Shown piece after piece: positions 57,634 through 64,000 of a stretch of 64,000 bases of DNA. The notes under the pieces are model-generated. The model was not told where the DNA came from. It did no database searches and saw nothing but the letters and a program-made list of their open reading frames with translations. Both the position numbers and the translations under genes were made by a program. Origin of the DNA: Tepidibacillus_B infernus (lineage in GTDB: Bacteria > Bacillota > Bacilli > Tepidibacillales > Tepidibacillaceae); contig NZ_JBLWFI010000001.1 in the NCBI RefSeq assembly GCF_048898065.1, positions 1,116,001-1,180,000 on the forward strand. The letters are read 5' to 3'. Positions within the stretch are counted from its first letter, which is position 1. Each line of letters starts with the position of its first letter.

Positions 57634-59112
57634 TTGAATCGTCAAGAAAATACACCCTTGTTTAGTGCATTGTTAGAGCATGCCAAAAAGAATCCCATAC
57701 AATTTCACATACCCGGACATAAAAAAGGGCAAGGAATGGACGAAAAATTCAAAGAATTTATAGGTACCAATGCTTTATCCATTGACTTAATCAATATTGC
57801 ACCTCTTGATGATTTACATCATCCTCATGGCATTATTAAAGAGGCTCAAGAGCTTGCTGCTGAAGCTTTTGGTGCTGATTATACATTCTTTTCAGTTCAA
57901 GGTACAAGTGGGGCTATTATGGCAATGATTATGTCAGTTGTAGGCCCTAGCGATAAAATCATTGTACCAAGAAACGTTCATAAATCGATTCTTTCCGCTA
58001 TTATTTTTGCAGGTGCAACACCCATATTTATTCATCCTGAAATGGATCCTAAAGTAGGTATTGCCCATGGGATAACTCCTAAATCTGTTAAAAAAGCCTT
58101 AGAACAACATCCAGATGCAAAAGCAGTACTGGTGATCAATCCTACCTACTTTGGAGTTGCTGGTAACTTGGAAGAAATTGTACGAATTGTCCATGAATAT
58201 GAAATCGCTGTTCTTGTTGATGAAGCCCATGGAGTACATATTCACTTTCATGATCAACTTCCCTTATCAGCAATGCAAGCAGGGGCTGATATGGCGGCTA
58301 CTAGTGTTCATAAATTAGGTGGCTCTTTAACTCAAAGTTCTATTTTGAATGTAAAGGAAGGGTTGGTTAATCCTCATCATGTCCAATCTGTCATGAGTAT
58401 GCTTACCACCACCTCTACTTCTTATATTCTTTTAGCTTCCTTAGATGCGGCTCGGAGAAATCTTGCAATCAATGGGCGTATGTTTTTAGAACAAGCAATT
58501 GAACTATCCCAATACGCAAGAAGAAGCGTGAATGAAATACCTGGACTATATAGCCCTGGAGATGATATATTGGGGACTGACGCAACTTATGATTATGACC
58601 CAACGAAGTTATTGATCAGTGTAAAAGACCTTGGTGTAACAGGCTATGAAGTAGAAAAGTGGTTAAGAAAGGAATATAATATCGAGGTTGAATTAAGCGA
58701 CTTGTATAATATTCTATGTTTAATTACTCCTGGAGATACTTATCAGGACGTAGATCTATTGATTACGGCACTTCAACGATTATCAAAAGAACATATTCAT
58801 CTGGGTAAACAAAATCATGTAGAGGTTCGTTTACCAAAAATTCCATCACTTGCACTCTCTCCTAGAGACGCATTTTATTCTGATACAGATGTCGTCTTAC
58901 TAGATGATTCGGTAGGCCATGTCATTGCTGAATTCGTTATGGTTTATCCTCCTGGTATTCCTATTCTCTTACCTGGTGAAATCATTACCCAAGATAATAT
59001 AGATTATATTAAATATAACCTTGCTGCAGGATTACCTGTTCAAGGACCTGAAGATGAAACGATCGGAACCTTAAAGGTCATTAAGGCAAGAAAAGCGATT
59101 CCTATCTATTAA
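57634..59112 (+). CDS. speA: Orn/Lys/Arg decarboxylase family, probable arginine decarboxylase SpeA
   Basis: 492 residues, PLP fold type I. PLP lysine K227 in TSVHKLGGSLTQ; DEAHG at 196-200; N-terminal FHIPGHKKGQGM is typical; C-terminal group III domain with LLPGEIIT. Arginine decarboxylation to agmatine starts spermidine synthesis in B. subtilis. The close YaaO-type paralogue cannot be fully excluded, but the convergent SR1-like gene, which neighbours speA in B. subtilis, supports SpeA. TTG start with AAGGGTGAT upstream. Confidence 0.88.
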   Translation: MNRQENTPLFSALLEHAKKNPIQFHIPGHKKGQGMDEKFKEFIGTNALSIDLINIAPLDDLHHPHGIIKEAQELAAEAFGADYTFFSVQGTSGAIMAMIMSVVGPSDKIIVPRNVHKSILSAIIFAGATPIFIHPEMDPKVGIAHGITPKSVKKALEQHPDAKAVLVINPTYFGVAGNLEEIVRIVHEYEIAVLVDEAHGVHIHFHDQLPLSAMQAGADMAATSVHKLGGSLTQSSILNVKEGLVNPHHVQSVMSMLTTTSTSYILLASLDAARRNLAINGRMFLEQAIELSQYARRSVNEIPGLYSPGDDILGTDATYDYDPTKLLISVKDLGVTGYEVEKWLRKEYNIEVELSDLYNILCLITPGDTYQDVDLLITALQRLSKEHIHLGKQNHVEVRLPKIPSLALSPRDAFYSDTDVVLLDDSVGHVIAEFVMVYPPGIPILLPGEIITQDNIDYIKYNLAAGLPVQGPEDETIGTLKVIKARKAIPIY

Positions 59113-59143
59113 AATAGCAAAGATAAAAAAAAGCAAAAATGAA

Positions 59144-59173
59144 GCCTATGATCTAAAATTCATAGGCCTTTTT
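59144..59173. terminator. Bidirectional terminator between speA and the SR1-like gene
   Basis: GCCTATGA (59144-59151) pairs with TCATAGGC (59160-59167), eight-base loop. Plus side CTTTTT, minus side TTCATTTTTGCTTTTTTTT. Confidence 0.88.
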
Positions 59174-59186
59174 CATGTTTTTAATT

Positions 59187-59306
59187 TTATTCCTTATCAT
59201 GCTTGTGAGAACTACAATCTTCGCAAATTCCAAATAATACTTCTGATTTCTCTGACTGAATTGGTGCAATGATTTGGTCACATTCTTTACATACTAATGT
59301 ACCCAT
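59187..59306 (-). CDS. sr1P: SR1P-like GapA-binding peptide, 39 residues
   Basis: ATG at 59306, 39 codons: MGTLVCKECDQIIAPIQSEK, then SEVLFGICEDCSSHKHDKE. Same length as B. subtilis SR1P and the same skeleton: MGTxVCxxC at the start, L-aromatic-G-x-C-xx-C in the second half, giving two cysteine pairs that could bind zinc. SR1P binds glyceraldehyde-3-phosphate dehydrogenase GapA and promotes its contact with RNase J1. A G-rich site (GGGGG) lies upstream. Too short for ordinary gene calling. Confidence 0.85.
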   Translation of the reverse strand: MGTLVCKECDQIIAPIQSEKSEVLFGICEDCSSHKHDKE

Positions 59307-59328
59307 TTTCTTACCCCCATCCTTTTGG

Positions 59329-59342
59329 TGTAACCGCTTTAA
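59329..59342 (-). promoter_or_regulatory. cre-like CcpA site in front of the SR1-like gene
   Basis: TTAAAGCGGTTACA matches the cre consensus TGWNANCGNTNWCA in all positions but the second. It lies roughly 10-22 nt downstream of the expected start of transcription, a place where CcpA would repress. B. subtilis SR1 is repressed under glycolytic conditions by CcpN and CcpA. Confidence 0.65.
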
Positions 59343-59357
59343 TATTATGTTATTATT

Positions 59358-59386
59358 ATTTTAATATGTTATACTTTTTATGTCAA
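59358..59386 (-). promoter_or_regulatory. Sigma-A promoter of the SR1-like gene
   Basis: Perfect -35 TTGACA at 59386..59381, 17-bp spacer, TAAAAT at 59363..59358. Confidence 0.8.
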
Positions 59387-59436
59387 TTGAACAAATAAAT
59401 TATTTTAATTATCTATATCATCTAATTAGTAGGACA

Positions 59437-59474
59437 TAAAAAGCCCTATGGGTTTTAAAATTGTCCCATAGAGC
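59437..59474 (-). terminator. Terminator of the alpha/beta hydrolase gene
   Basis: GCCCTATGGG (59443-59452) pairs with CCCATAGAGC (59465-59474) with one mismatch; minus strand continues TTTTTATG. 19 bp after the stop. Confidence 0.82.
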
Positions 59475-59493
59475 AATTTAATGAAAATATAGC

Positions 59494-60300
59494 TCACTCT
59501 ATTTTTTTTGACATCCAGTCTGTAATCAATTGAAGATAGATCTCTTTTTCTGGTTCATTCAAGATTTCATGATAAAGACCATCAATCAGGTGAAATTGGA
59601 CTTGTTCTTTAGAAAAACCCTCCACAAATTCTTTAGCTTTTTGTGGATCGACTAATTGATCCTCTCCCGCTTGCAAATAAAGTAACGGAATCCCTGAACG
59701 AGAGATTTGATCCTTTTTTTTCCAAACGAGTTCAATTGCTTTTTGAAATGCAAGAAACCAAGCAATACTTACTTTATTATAAACGAGTGGATCTTCTGCA
59801 TATGCTTTAACCACCTTTGGATCACGACTCACTTGACTTGCTGTAATGCCACTCTTTAATCTCATCGTTGGCCATACCTTTACTAAATTCTCGGCAAGGA
59901 TACGTTGCCACTTTGGTACTTCTATACCAATGCTCACCGCAGGAGATGTTACGATCACTCCTTTAAGTGCTTGGCTATCCTTTAACTCTTCTAAATACCT
60001 TAATACAATGAGTCCGCCCATACTATGGCCTAATAAAAAGGTTGGTTTTTCAGGCCAATTTTTTTTAATATATTGAAACCATTGATCTATTTTATGTAAA
60101 TAATTAGCAAAATCCTGAATATGTCCACGTTTTTCTTTAGATCGTCCCAAACCAGGAAGATCCCCACCTACCATAGAAATATGATGTTTATTTAACCAGA
60201 CTGCCACATGCCGATATCTACCAATATGTTCGCCTGAACCATGAACCACTAATAAAATGGCTTTTGCATCGTTAACCAAGTACGTTTGCATTGTATCCAT
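59494..60300 (-). CDS. Alpha/beta hydrolase, monoacylglycerol lipase/lysophospholipase type
   Basis: 268 residues from the ATG at 60300 (MDTMQTYLVNDAKAILLVVH), preceded by GGGGGAA. Motifs: oxyanion region VVHGSGEHIGRY, nucleophile GHSMGG, acid in AGEDQLVDP and His in GLYHEILNEPE, the YtpA/PldB-like pattern. Probably hydrolyses lysophospholipids or monoacylglycerols. An upstream TTG that overlaps the previous gene lies inside a terminator hairpin and is rejected. Confidence 0.88.
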   Translation of the reverse strand: MDTMQTYLVNDAKAILLVVHGSGEHIGRYRHVAVWLNKHHISMVGGDLPGLGRSKEKRGHIQDFANYLHKIDQWFQYIKKNWPEKPTFLLGHSMGGLIVLRYLEELKDSQALKGVIVTSPAVSIGIEVPKWQRILAENLVKVWPTMRLKSGITASQVSRDPKVVKAYAEDPLVYNKVSIAWFLAFQKAIELVWKKKDQISRSGIPLLYLQAGEDQLVDPQKAKEFVEGFSKEQVQFHLIDGLYHEILNEPEKEIYLQLITDWMSKKIE

Positions 60301-60328
60301 GCTTGATTCCCCCATCCATTTACTTATG

Positions 60329-60357
60329 CAAAAAAGTCCCTTATACAATAGGGACTT
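60329..60357 (-). terminator. Terminator of the GAF-domain gene
   Basis: AAGTCCCT (60334-60341) pairs with AGGGACTT (60350-60357), eight-base loop, followed on the minus strand by TTTTTGC. The stop codon of the GAF gene lies in the loop. Confidence 0.82.
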
Positions 60358-60769
60358 GATTTAATATATTTTGTATATATTTAATAAAGCAGATTTCCTC
60401 TTGGTCTACATATTGAGTTGTTTTAATTAATAGTTCTCCTACAAGATGATGTCCATGGTAAAAAGGAATAAAGATTAATTGTCCCGATGGTTCAAATTCA
60501 CAGGAGATTTCGCCACGGGCTGCAACATTACTTAACATTCCTTCTCCAAAAGGAATCGCTTCTAAGTTCATTCCTTCAACATTGCCTTCATGTTTATAGT
60601 ATTGAAAAGAGGTTTCATCAGTTAGGTACATCAAAATTGTTTTGTAATGAGGAATATAAGCCTTTAAAACTTGAATTACCCTATCATAACATTCATTTTT
60701 ACTCTTAGCATCTTGCAAAATAAGGCCTAACTCACATCTCACCGTTTCTAGCAGATCAGCCTTTCCCAT
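60341..60769 (-). CDS. GAF-domain protein
   Basis: 142 residues, one GAF-like domain over nearly the whole length: ETVRCELGLILQDAKSKNEC, IPHYKTILMYLTDE, IPFGEGMLSNVAARGE and QLIFIPFYHGHHLVGELLIK. Resembles small stand-alone GAF proteins of Bacilli. No output domain, so it may be a sensor partner or a methionine-sulfoxide-reductase-like relative; the Cys residues of fRMsr are not arranged in the usual way. ATG start. Confidence 0.75.
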   Translation of the reverse strand: MGKADLLETVRCELGLILQDAKSKNECYDRVIQVLKAYIPHYKTILMYLTDETSFQYYKHEGNVEGMNLEAIPFGEGMLSNVAARGEISCEFEPSGQLIFIPFYHGHHLVGELLIKTTQYVDQEEICFIKYIQNILNQVPIV

Positions 60770-60913
60770 GTGATTTCCTCCAAAACATTTTTAATTGTCT
60801 GCTTTTTTTTATTTTACCATATTCTTATAACCTTAACAAATTTTCTTCACCAATAATATGTAGCAGTTTATTTTTTTATCCTACATCAATTTTTCTTTTT
60901 TTTGGCTATTTTA

Positions 60914-60942
60914 TTGTCAACCCTATGCCCTAATGCTAAAAT
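60914..60942 (+). promoter_or_regulatory. Sigma-A promoter of the DUF1885 gene
   Basis: TTGTCA at 60914-60919, 17-bp spacer, TAAAAT at 60937-60942, 41 bp before the start. Confidence 0.65.
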
Positions 60943-60983
60943 ATAACTAGTATGTTAAATATGGAATTGGGAGTGGACTAAAG

Positions 60984-61409
60984 TTGGGAAAAAGTGCGTA
61001 TGTTAAACTAGTCAATGGTTCAGTACAGCAAGAGATCACAATAGATCAAGTTAAGGAATTATTAAATAAGTACATTGAAAATACTGGAAAATTAGCTGAA
61101 CAATTAGATTGGGAGTATCATGAATCTGCTTTTCCATACACCATCCAAGAAAAAGCTGAAGGGGATACGAAATACCTTTACTTAAAAGCAAAAGATGAGC
61201 TCTATAATTATCTCATTATCGGTGTTGGATCTGAGGAAGTAGATGGTCATACCACCCAGTTTATCCAAGTTGTATTACCTGATGAAGACTATCGTACCCC
61301 TGGGGATCAGGCAAAAGGAAATGAGTTTTCCAAATACCTTGCTAAGAAGTTAAAAGCTGAATTACATCTATTTAATGGCCGTGTTCTTTATTATAACCCT
61401 CGTAAATAG
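60984..61409 (+). CDS. DUF1885-family protein
   Basis: 141 residues from a TTG start at 60984 with GGGAGTGG upstream. Sequence SAYVKLVNGSVQQEITIDQV at the N-terminus, then QLDWEYHESAFPYTIQEK and HTTQFIQVVLPDEDYRTPGD match what I recall of DUF1885, a small Bacilli-specific family of unknown function. Soluble, mixed alpha/beta, no catalytic motif visible. Transcribed alone with its own promoter and terminator, convergent with yolD. Confidence 0.78.
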   Translation: MGKSAYVKLVNGSVQQEITIDQVKELLNKYIENTGKLAEQLDWEYHESAFPYTIQEKAEGDTKYLYLKAKDELYNYLIIGVGSEEVDGHTTQFIQVVLPDEDYRTPGDQAKGNEFSKYLAKKLKAELHLFNGRVLYYNPRK

Positions 61410-61416
61410 TGGTAGT

Positions 61417-61447
61417 AAGAGTGTTCAATTCGAACGCTCTTTTATTT
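61417..61447 (+). terminator. Terminator of the DUF1885 gene
   Basis: AAGAGTGTTC (61417-61426) pairs with GAACGCTCTT (61432-61441) with one G-T pair, then TTTATTTTA. Overlaps the stop region of the convergent yolD gene. Confidence 0.8.
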
Positions 61448-61768
61448 TAGAGCTATATCTATCATGTCCTCTAATTTGATCCATGAATACTCCTGTTCAT
61501 CTCCCAATTGTAATCTTCGTAACAAAGGATCAATCCCTAATACCTTTCCGGTGATCCTTTTTTCATGATAGGGATCAAACAAAGTAATGATGACTTCTAG
61601 ATCATTCACCATCGCTTCAGAAATGATTTGCACCATTTGTTCCTTTTGTTGCTCATCCAATAGTGGCTTTTGTTTTTTGTTGATATCTCTCAACCTTTTA
61701 TTCAACAATTGTCGATGTTCTGTTAGCATCATACGGCTACCTGTCCATAATAAATTTCCTCTATTCAT
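61442..61768 (-). CDS. YolD-like protein
   Basis: 108 residues, YolD family: WTGSRMMLTEHRQLLNKRLRD near the start (a family signature MLPEH-like segment) and a C-terminal beta-rich half (VIITLFDPYHEKRITGKVLG, EYSWIKLEDMIDIAL). YolD-like genes accompany Y-family polymerases of the UvrX/YqjW type; here the start overlaps the polymerase stop by 4 bp. Function unknown, presumed SOS-linked. Confidence 0.88.
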   Translation of the reverse strand: MNRGNLLWTGSRMMLTEHRQLLNKRLRDINKKQKPLLDEQQKEQMVQIISEAMVNDLEVIITLFDPYHEKRITGKVLGIDPLLRRLQLGDEQEYSWIKLEDMIDIALK

Positions 61769-63002
61769 GCTTCATGCCCTCCTATTTTTGTAGCTCGATC
61801 AAATAATAAGCCTGAAGACAATAAAGAAGAAGCTCGAAAAATCGCTGTTTTTCCATAACGCTCGCGAATCTCATCCATTGTTTTCCCTAATTGTAACTTC
61901 TTAATAGGATGACTAAATAAATCAAGCTGAATTTCCCGATCATCCTCTAGTTGATCCAGACTTAGCCCTATACTTCTTACTGGTTGCCGATCCCAAAAAT
62001 GTTCAAGCAACTGTAAACTAGCTTGATAAACTTCTATGGTATCACTGGTTGCAAAAGGAATGGTAGTTTGGCGATGAAATCCTGTAGGATGATTAAAATC
62101 TGCTCCTCGAAGTGAAAGACTAATCGTCCTACCTCTTTTATGAAGAGCTCTTACCCGCCTGCATACTTCATCTGCTAATTCCAACAAAACGACCTGTATA
62201 TCCTCTTTATAGATATAATCTCGTGGTAAAGTAATGCTATTACCTACCCCTTTTTGCAATTCTGTAGAATCATTTTTTACTGGTGAGTAGTCAATACCAT
62301 GGGCACTTAACCATAAAATATGACCGTTGACACCCCATCTTTTTTTCATTTCCTCAAGTGGCCTTTTGGCTAAGTCCCCTATGGTATAAATTCCTATTTA
62401 TATAAATTTCTTTTCATTCTTGAACCGACTCCAAACAACTCATCAACAGCTAAAGAAGCCGTTTTTTTCATATAATTGGTACTATTTAATTCAAAAATTC
62501 CTTCAAGATTTTTCTTGGCAAATCGATCACATGCCATCTTTGCTTGGATTTTATTTTCACCAATTCCTACCCTTGCCCTGACACCTACTTCGTCCCAGAT
62601 TCGTTTTTGAATCATTTTTGCCATATGCTGAGGGGACCCAAACAAGCTTTGGCTTGCTGTTACATCCATAAATTGCTCGTCGATAGAAAAAGGCTCAACT
62701 TGATCAGTAAATTCATACAAAATTTCCGTAATTTGAAGAGATGCTTCAATATATTTCCCCATATGTGGCCTTACAAATTGAGCCTGTGGACAAACACTTT
62801 TCACTTCCCAAAGAGGCATTGCTGTTTTTACTCCTGCCTTTTTGGCCAAAGGATTTGCAGCTAAAGTAATTCCATGCCTTTTTTCCGGATCTCCACAAAC
62901 CACAACAGGCTTTCCGACTAATTCAGGGTTGGAGGCTATTTCAACAGAGGCATAAAAGCTTTCCATATCCACTAAAAAAATAACCCTTTTCTTTTTATCC
63001 AT
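61765..63002 (-). pseudogene. uvrX: Y-family DNA polymerase UvrX/YqjW, single-base frameshift
   Basis: Two frames together give one polymerase of about 412 residues. The N-terminal part (ATG 63002 to TAG 62394) has FLVDMESFYASVE and SIDEQFMDV with the catalytic acids, and ends GVGSRMKRNLYK. The second part, in another frame, continues IGIYTIGDLAKRPLEEM and runs to 61765. Adding one A to the AAA run near 62397 restores the frame. So either a recent null mutation or an error in a homopolymer. GGAGGTG precedes the start; two LexA-like sites lie upstream; yolD follows. Confidence 0.88.
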
Positions 63003-63042
63003 TATGTTACACCTCCAATATACCCACAAAAGTGATTAAAAG

Positions 63043-63099
63043 GAACTAATGTTCTTATTTTATTATACCTCAATCCTTCGTTTTTTAGAACATATATTC
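63043..63099 (-). promoter_or_regulatory. SOS promoter of uvrX-yolD with two LexA-like boxes
   Basis: GAACTAATGTTC at 63043-63054 is a perfect GAAC-N4-GTTC site; GAACATATATTC at 63088-63099 has one mismatch. TATAAT (-10) is at 63067..63062, so one box covers the -35 region and the other lies near the start of transcription. This is the arrangement of Bacillus SOS genes. Confidence 0.8.
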
Positions 63100-63130
63100 C
63101 TTTTATTTATTTTTAATTTATTCTATAGCA

Positions 63131-63172
63131 AAAACCCTCCACATTGGAGAGTTTCTCCAGTGTAGAGGGTTT
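63131..63172 (-). terminator. Terminator of the DUF1292 gene
   Basis: AAACCCTC...TTGGAG pairs with CTCC...GAGGGTTT in a long, slightly interrupted stem; the minus strand continues TTTTTGC. Only four bases after the stop codon. Confidence 0.82.
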
Positions 63173-63175
63173 CTT

Positions 63176-63487
63176 TTAGTCTTCTTGAATTAACTGTTCG
63201 TAGACAGATAATACTTTTTCCCATTCTTCGTCATCTTCAATATCTACAAGAAATTCTTCGCCATTTTCTTCTTGAACTTTTAAGATGACCCCTTCTTGAT
63301 CATCATCGGCATCAGCAGAAACTAAAACGACATATTCTTGAGATTCTACTTCAAACCAAGTAACAATGTCAAATTCTTTTTCTTGTCCATTTTCATCAAC
63401 TAATACCACTTTATGCTCATGGTCGTGATCGTGGTTATGATGGTGGTCATGGTGATGATGGTTATGGTTGTGATCGTGTTCACTCAT
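63176..63487 (-). CDS. DUF1292 protein with histidine-rich N-terminus
   Basis: 103 residues. Residues 4-25 hold 13 histidines alternating with Asp and Asn, then a DUF1292 (YrzB-type) domain: KVVLVDENGQEKEFDIVTWF, EYVVLVSADADDDQEGV, ILKVQEENGEEFLVDIEDDE. Ordinary YrzB proteins lack the histidine tail, which could bind Zn, Ni or Cu. Function of DUF1292 is unknown. Single gene with its own terminator. Confidence 0.85.
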   Translation of the reverse strand: MSEHDHNHNHHHHDHHHNHDHDHEHKVVLVDENGQEKEFDIVTWFEVESQEYVVLVSADADDDQEGVILKVQEENGEEFLVDIEDDEEWEKVLSVYEQLIQED

Positions 63488-63586
63488 CTAAATCAATCCT
63501 CTTTTCTTATCAATTAGCTGTTTAATCGTATCATTACAAATAACAACAGTCAAGGAAAAACTTTCAAAACTAAAATTTCTAAGAAA

Positions 63587-63973
63587 TTAGCCTCTTTTCA
63601 TATAGCATAACTGTATTTTTTGTAATTCAACAATTTCAGCCTTTTTCATATAAAGTTGATACTTAGCAGCTAAATAAGTGGCTTCATTAAAGGTCTTGCG
63701 AGGGTGGCAGACAACTCCTTCAGTTGAAAAGGGGTTATCAAACAAAACTTGCCATTCTCCATCCCTTTGCTCTTTAGGAATTTCCATGAAATACCCTACT
63801 TTTACATCATAAATCTTTGCTAAGTCTTGCCATGTATTTTCCCAAGAAGGACTAATAACACTCAAATTCGGGAAAAGTTCACTCCCCCATTGTAACCATT
63901 TTTTTATTTGATCAAACTCTAATTCGTCCATATTTTTTAGTTTTTCATAAAAATCTTGAATCAATTGATTCAT
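63587..63973 (-). CDS. Uncharacterised protein, possibly starting outside the window
   Basis: 128 residues from the ATG at 63973, but the frame is open to the window edge and no good ribosome site precedes that ATG, so the real start may lie further right. I do not recognise the family. The N-terminal half looks helical (FYEKLKNMDELEFDQIKKWL), the middle has WENTWQDLAKIYDVKVGYFM, and the C-terminal helix is FNEATYLAAKYQLYMKKAEI. No membrane segment or catalytic motif. Confidence 0.55.
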   Translation of the reverse strand: MNQLIQDFYEKLKNMDELEFDQIKKWLQWGSELFPNLSVISPSWENTWQDLAKIYDVKVGYFMEIPKEQRDGEWQVLFDNPFSTEGVVCHPRKTFNEATYLAAKYQLYMKKAEIVELQKIQLCYMKRG

Positions 63974-64000
63974 GGCAGTAAAACCAACTGCCTCTAATTT

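Larger units (their letters stand above)
59135..59351 (-). ncRNA. SR1-like dual-function RNA
   Basis: Transcript inferred from promoter TTGACA/TAAAAT (start about 59351) to the terminator at 59167..59144 plus its U tract, about 205-217 nt, containing the SR1P-like reading frame starting about 45 nt in. B. subtilis SR1 is 205 nt, encodes a 39-residue peptide and lies next to speA; it also base-pairs with ahrC mRNA. Whether this RNA keeps the base-pairing role cannot be judged here. Confidence 0.72.

Noticed and set aside
60301..60348. N-terminal extension of the alpha/beta hydrolase from a TTG
   Set aside because: It would start inside the terminator hairpin of the GAF gene and lacks a ribosome site; the ATG at 60300 has one.
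1..64000. CRISPR array, prophage, insertion sequence or transposase
   Set aside because: No regularly spaced repeats, cas genes, integrase, capsid or transposase sequence were found; the repeats present are non-coding.

Overview
The window is chromosomal DNA from a low-GC, endospore-forming member of the Bacillota, order Bacillales. Evidence: the sporulation genes spoIIGA, sigE, sigG, spoVD, spoVE, a gerR/RsfA-type gene and a YlaJ/YhcN-type lipoprotein; the ylm and dcw (division and cell wall) gene order; a T-box in front of ileS; and GGAGG-type ribosome binding sites, many followed by TTG or GTG starts. A formate dehydrogenase operon and two radical-SAM haem-synthesis-type genes point to an anaerobe or facultative anaerobe. 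I cannot name the species; a Tepidibacillus/Vulcanibacillus-like lineage is only a guess.

Layout. 1-2111: 5' two thirds of ileS with its T-box leader and sigma-A promoter. 2116-6153: divIVA, ylmH, ylmG, sepF, ylmE, pgeF and a ylmC-like gene. 6348-8965: sigG, sigE, spoIIGA with recognisable sigma-F and Spo0A-type promoters. 9113-30136: the dcw cluster read right to left, mraZ-rsmH-ftsL-pbpB-spoVD-murE-murF-mraY-murD-spoVE-murG-murB-murA-divIB-two DUF881 genes-sbp-ftsA-ftsZ. 30253-39077: an accessory respiratory block lying between mraZ and the ylbP/gerR neighbourhood: a cation efflux gene, a formate dehydrogenase operon (fdhA, DUF1641, a cysteine-free HMA-like protein, a possible 40-residue protein, a shortened FNT transporter, fdhD) and an ahbC/ahbD-like pair. 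39132-44400: DUF3397-like membrane protein, ylbP, gerR, an Spx/MgsR-like gene, a SufR-like regulator, a MidA-type methyltransferase and a candidate C-rich small RNA. 44415-53973: CapA-like protein, metallo-hydrolase, PhoH/YlaK, ylaJ, ylaL-like, LCP protein, nfo, typA and a beta-hydroxyacid dehydrogenase. 54071-64000: pepA, yktB, a nitronate monooxygenase-like gene, speA, an SR1-like RNA encoding an SR1P-type peptide, an alpha/beta hydrolase, a GAF protein, DUF1885, an SOS-type uvrX-yolD pair with a frameshift, a His-rich DUF1292 protein and an unrecognised gene running to the window edge.

How it fits together. Most of the window builds the cell wall and septum (Mur enzymes, MraY, FtsW/PBP pairs, FtsZ/FtsA/SepF/DivIVA) and adapts them for sporulation (SpoVD, SpoVE, SigE, SigG). 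The accessory block adds formate oxidation and possibly the siroheme-dependent route to haem.

Most worth pursuing: (1) an identical 20-bp palindrome-containing promoter element in front of the Spx/MgsR-like gene and of a ~173-nt C-rich RNA candidate, with a SufR-like regulator encoded next to it; (2) an SR1/SR1P locus beside speA with a cre-like site; (3) a dispersed structured repeat family in which one stem is kept by compensatory changes, plus a second 50-bp palindrome family placed at gene ends; (4) an FNT transporter that has lost its middle in frame. No tRNA, rRNA, CRISPR array, transposase or phage gene was seen.
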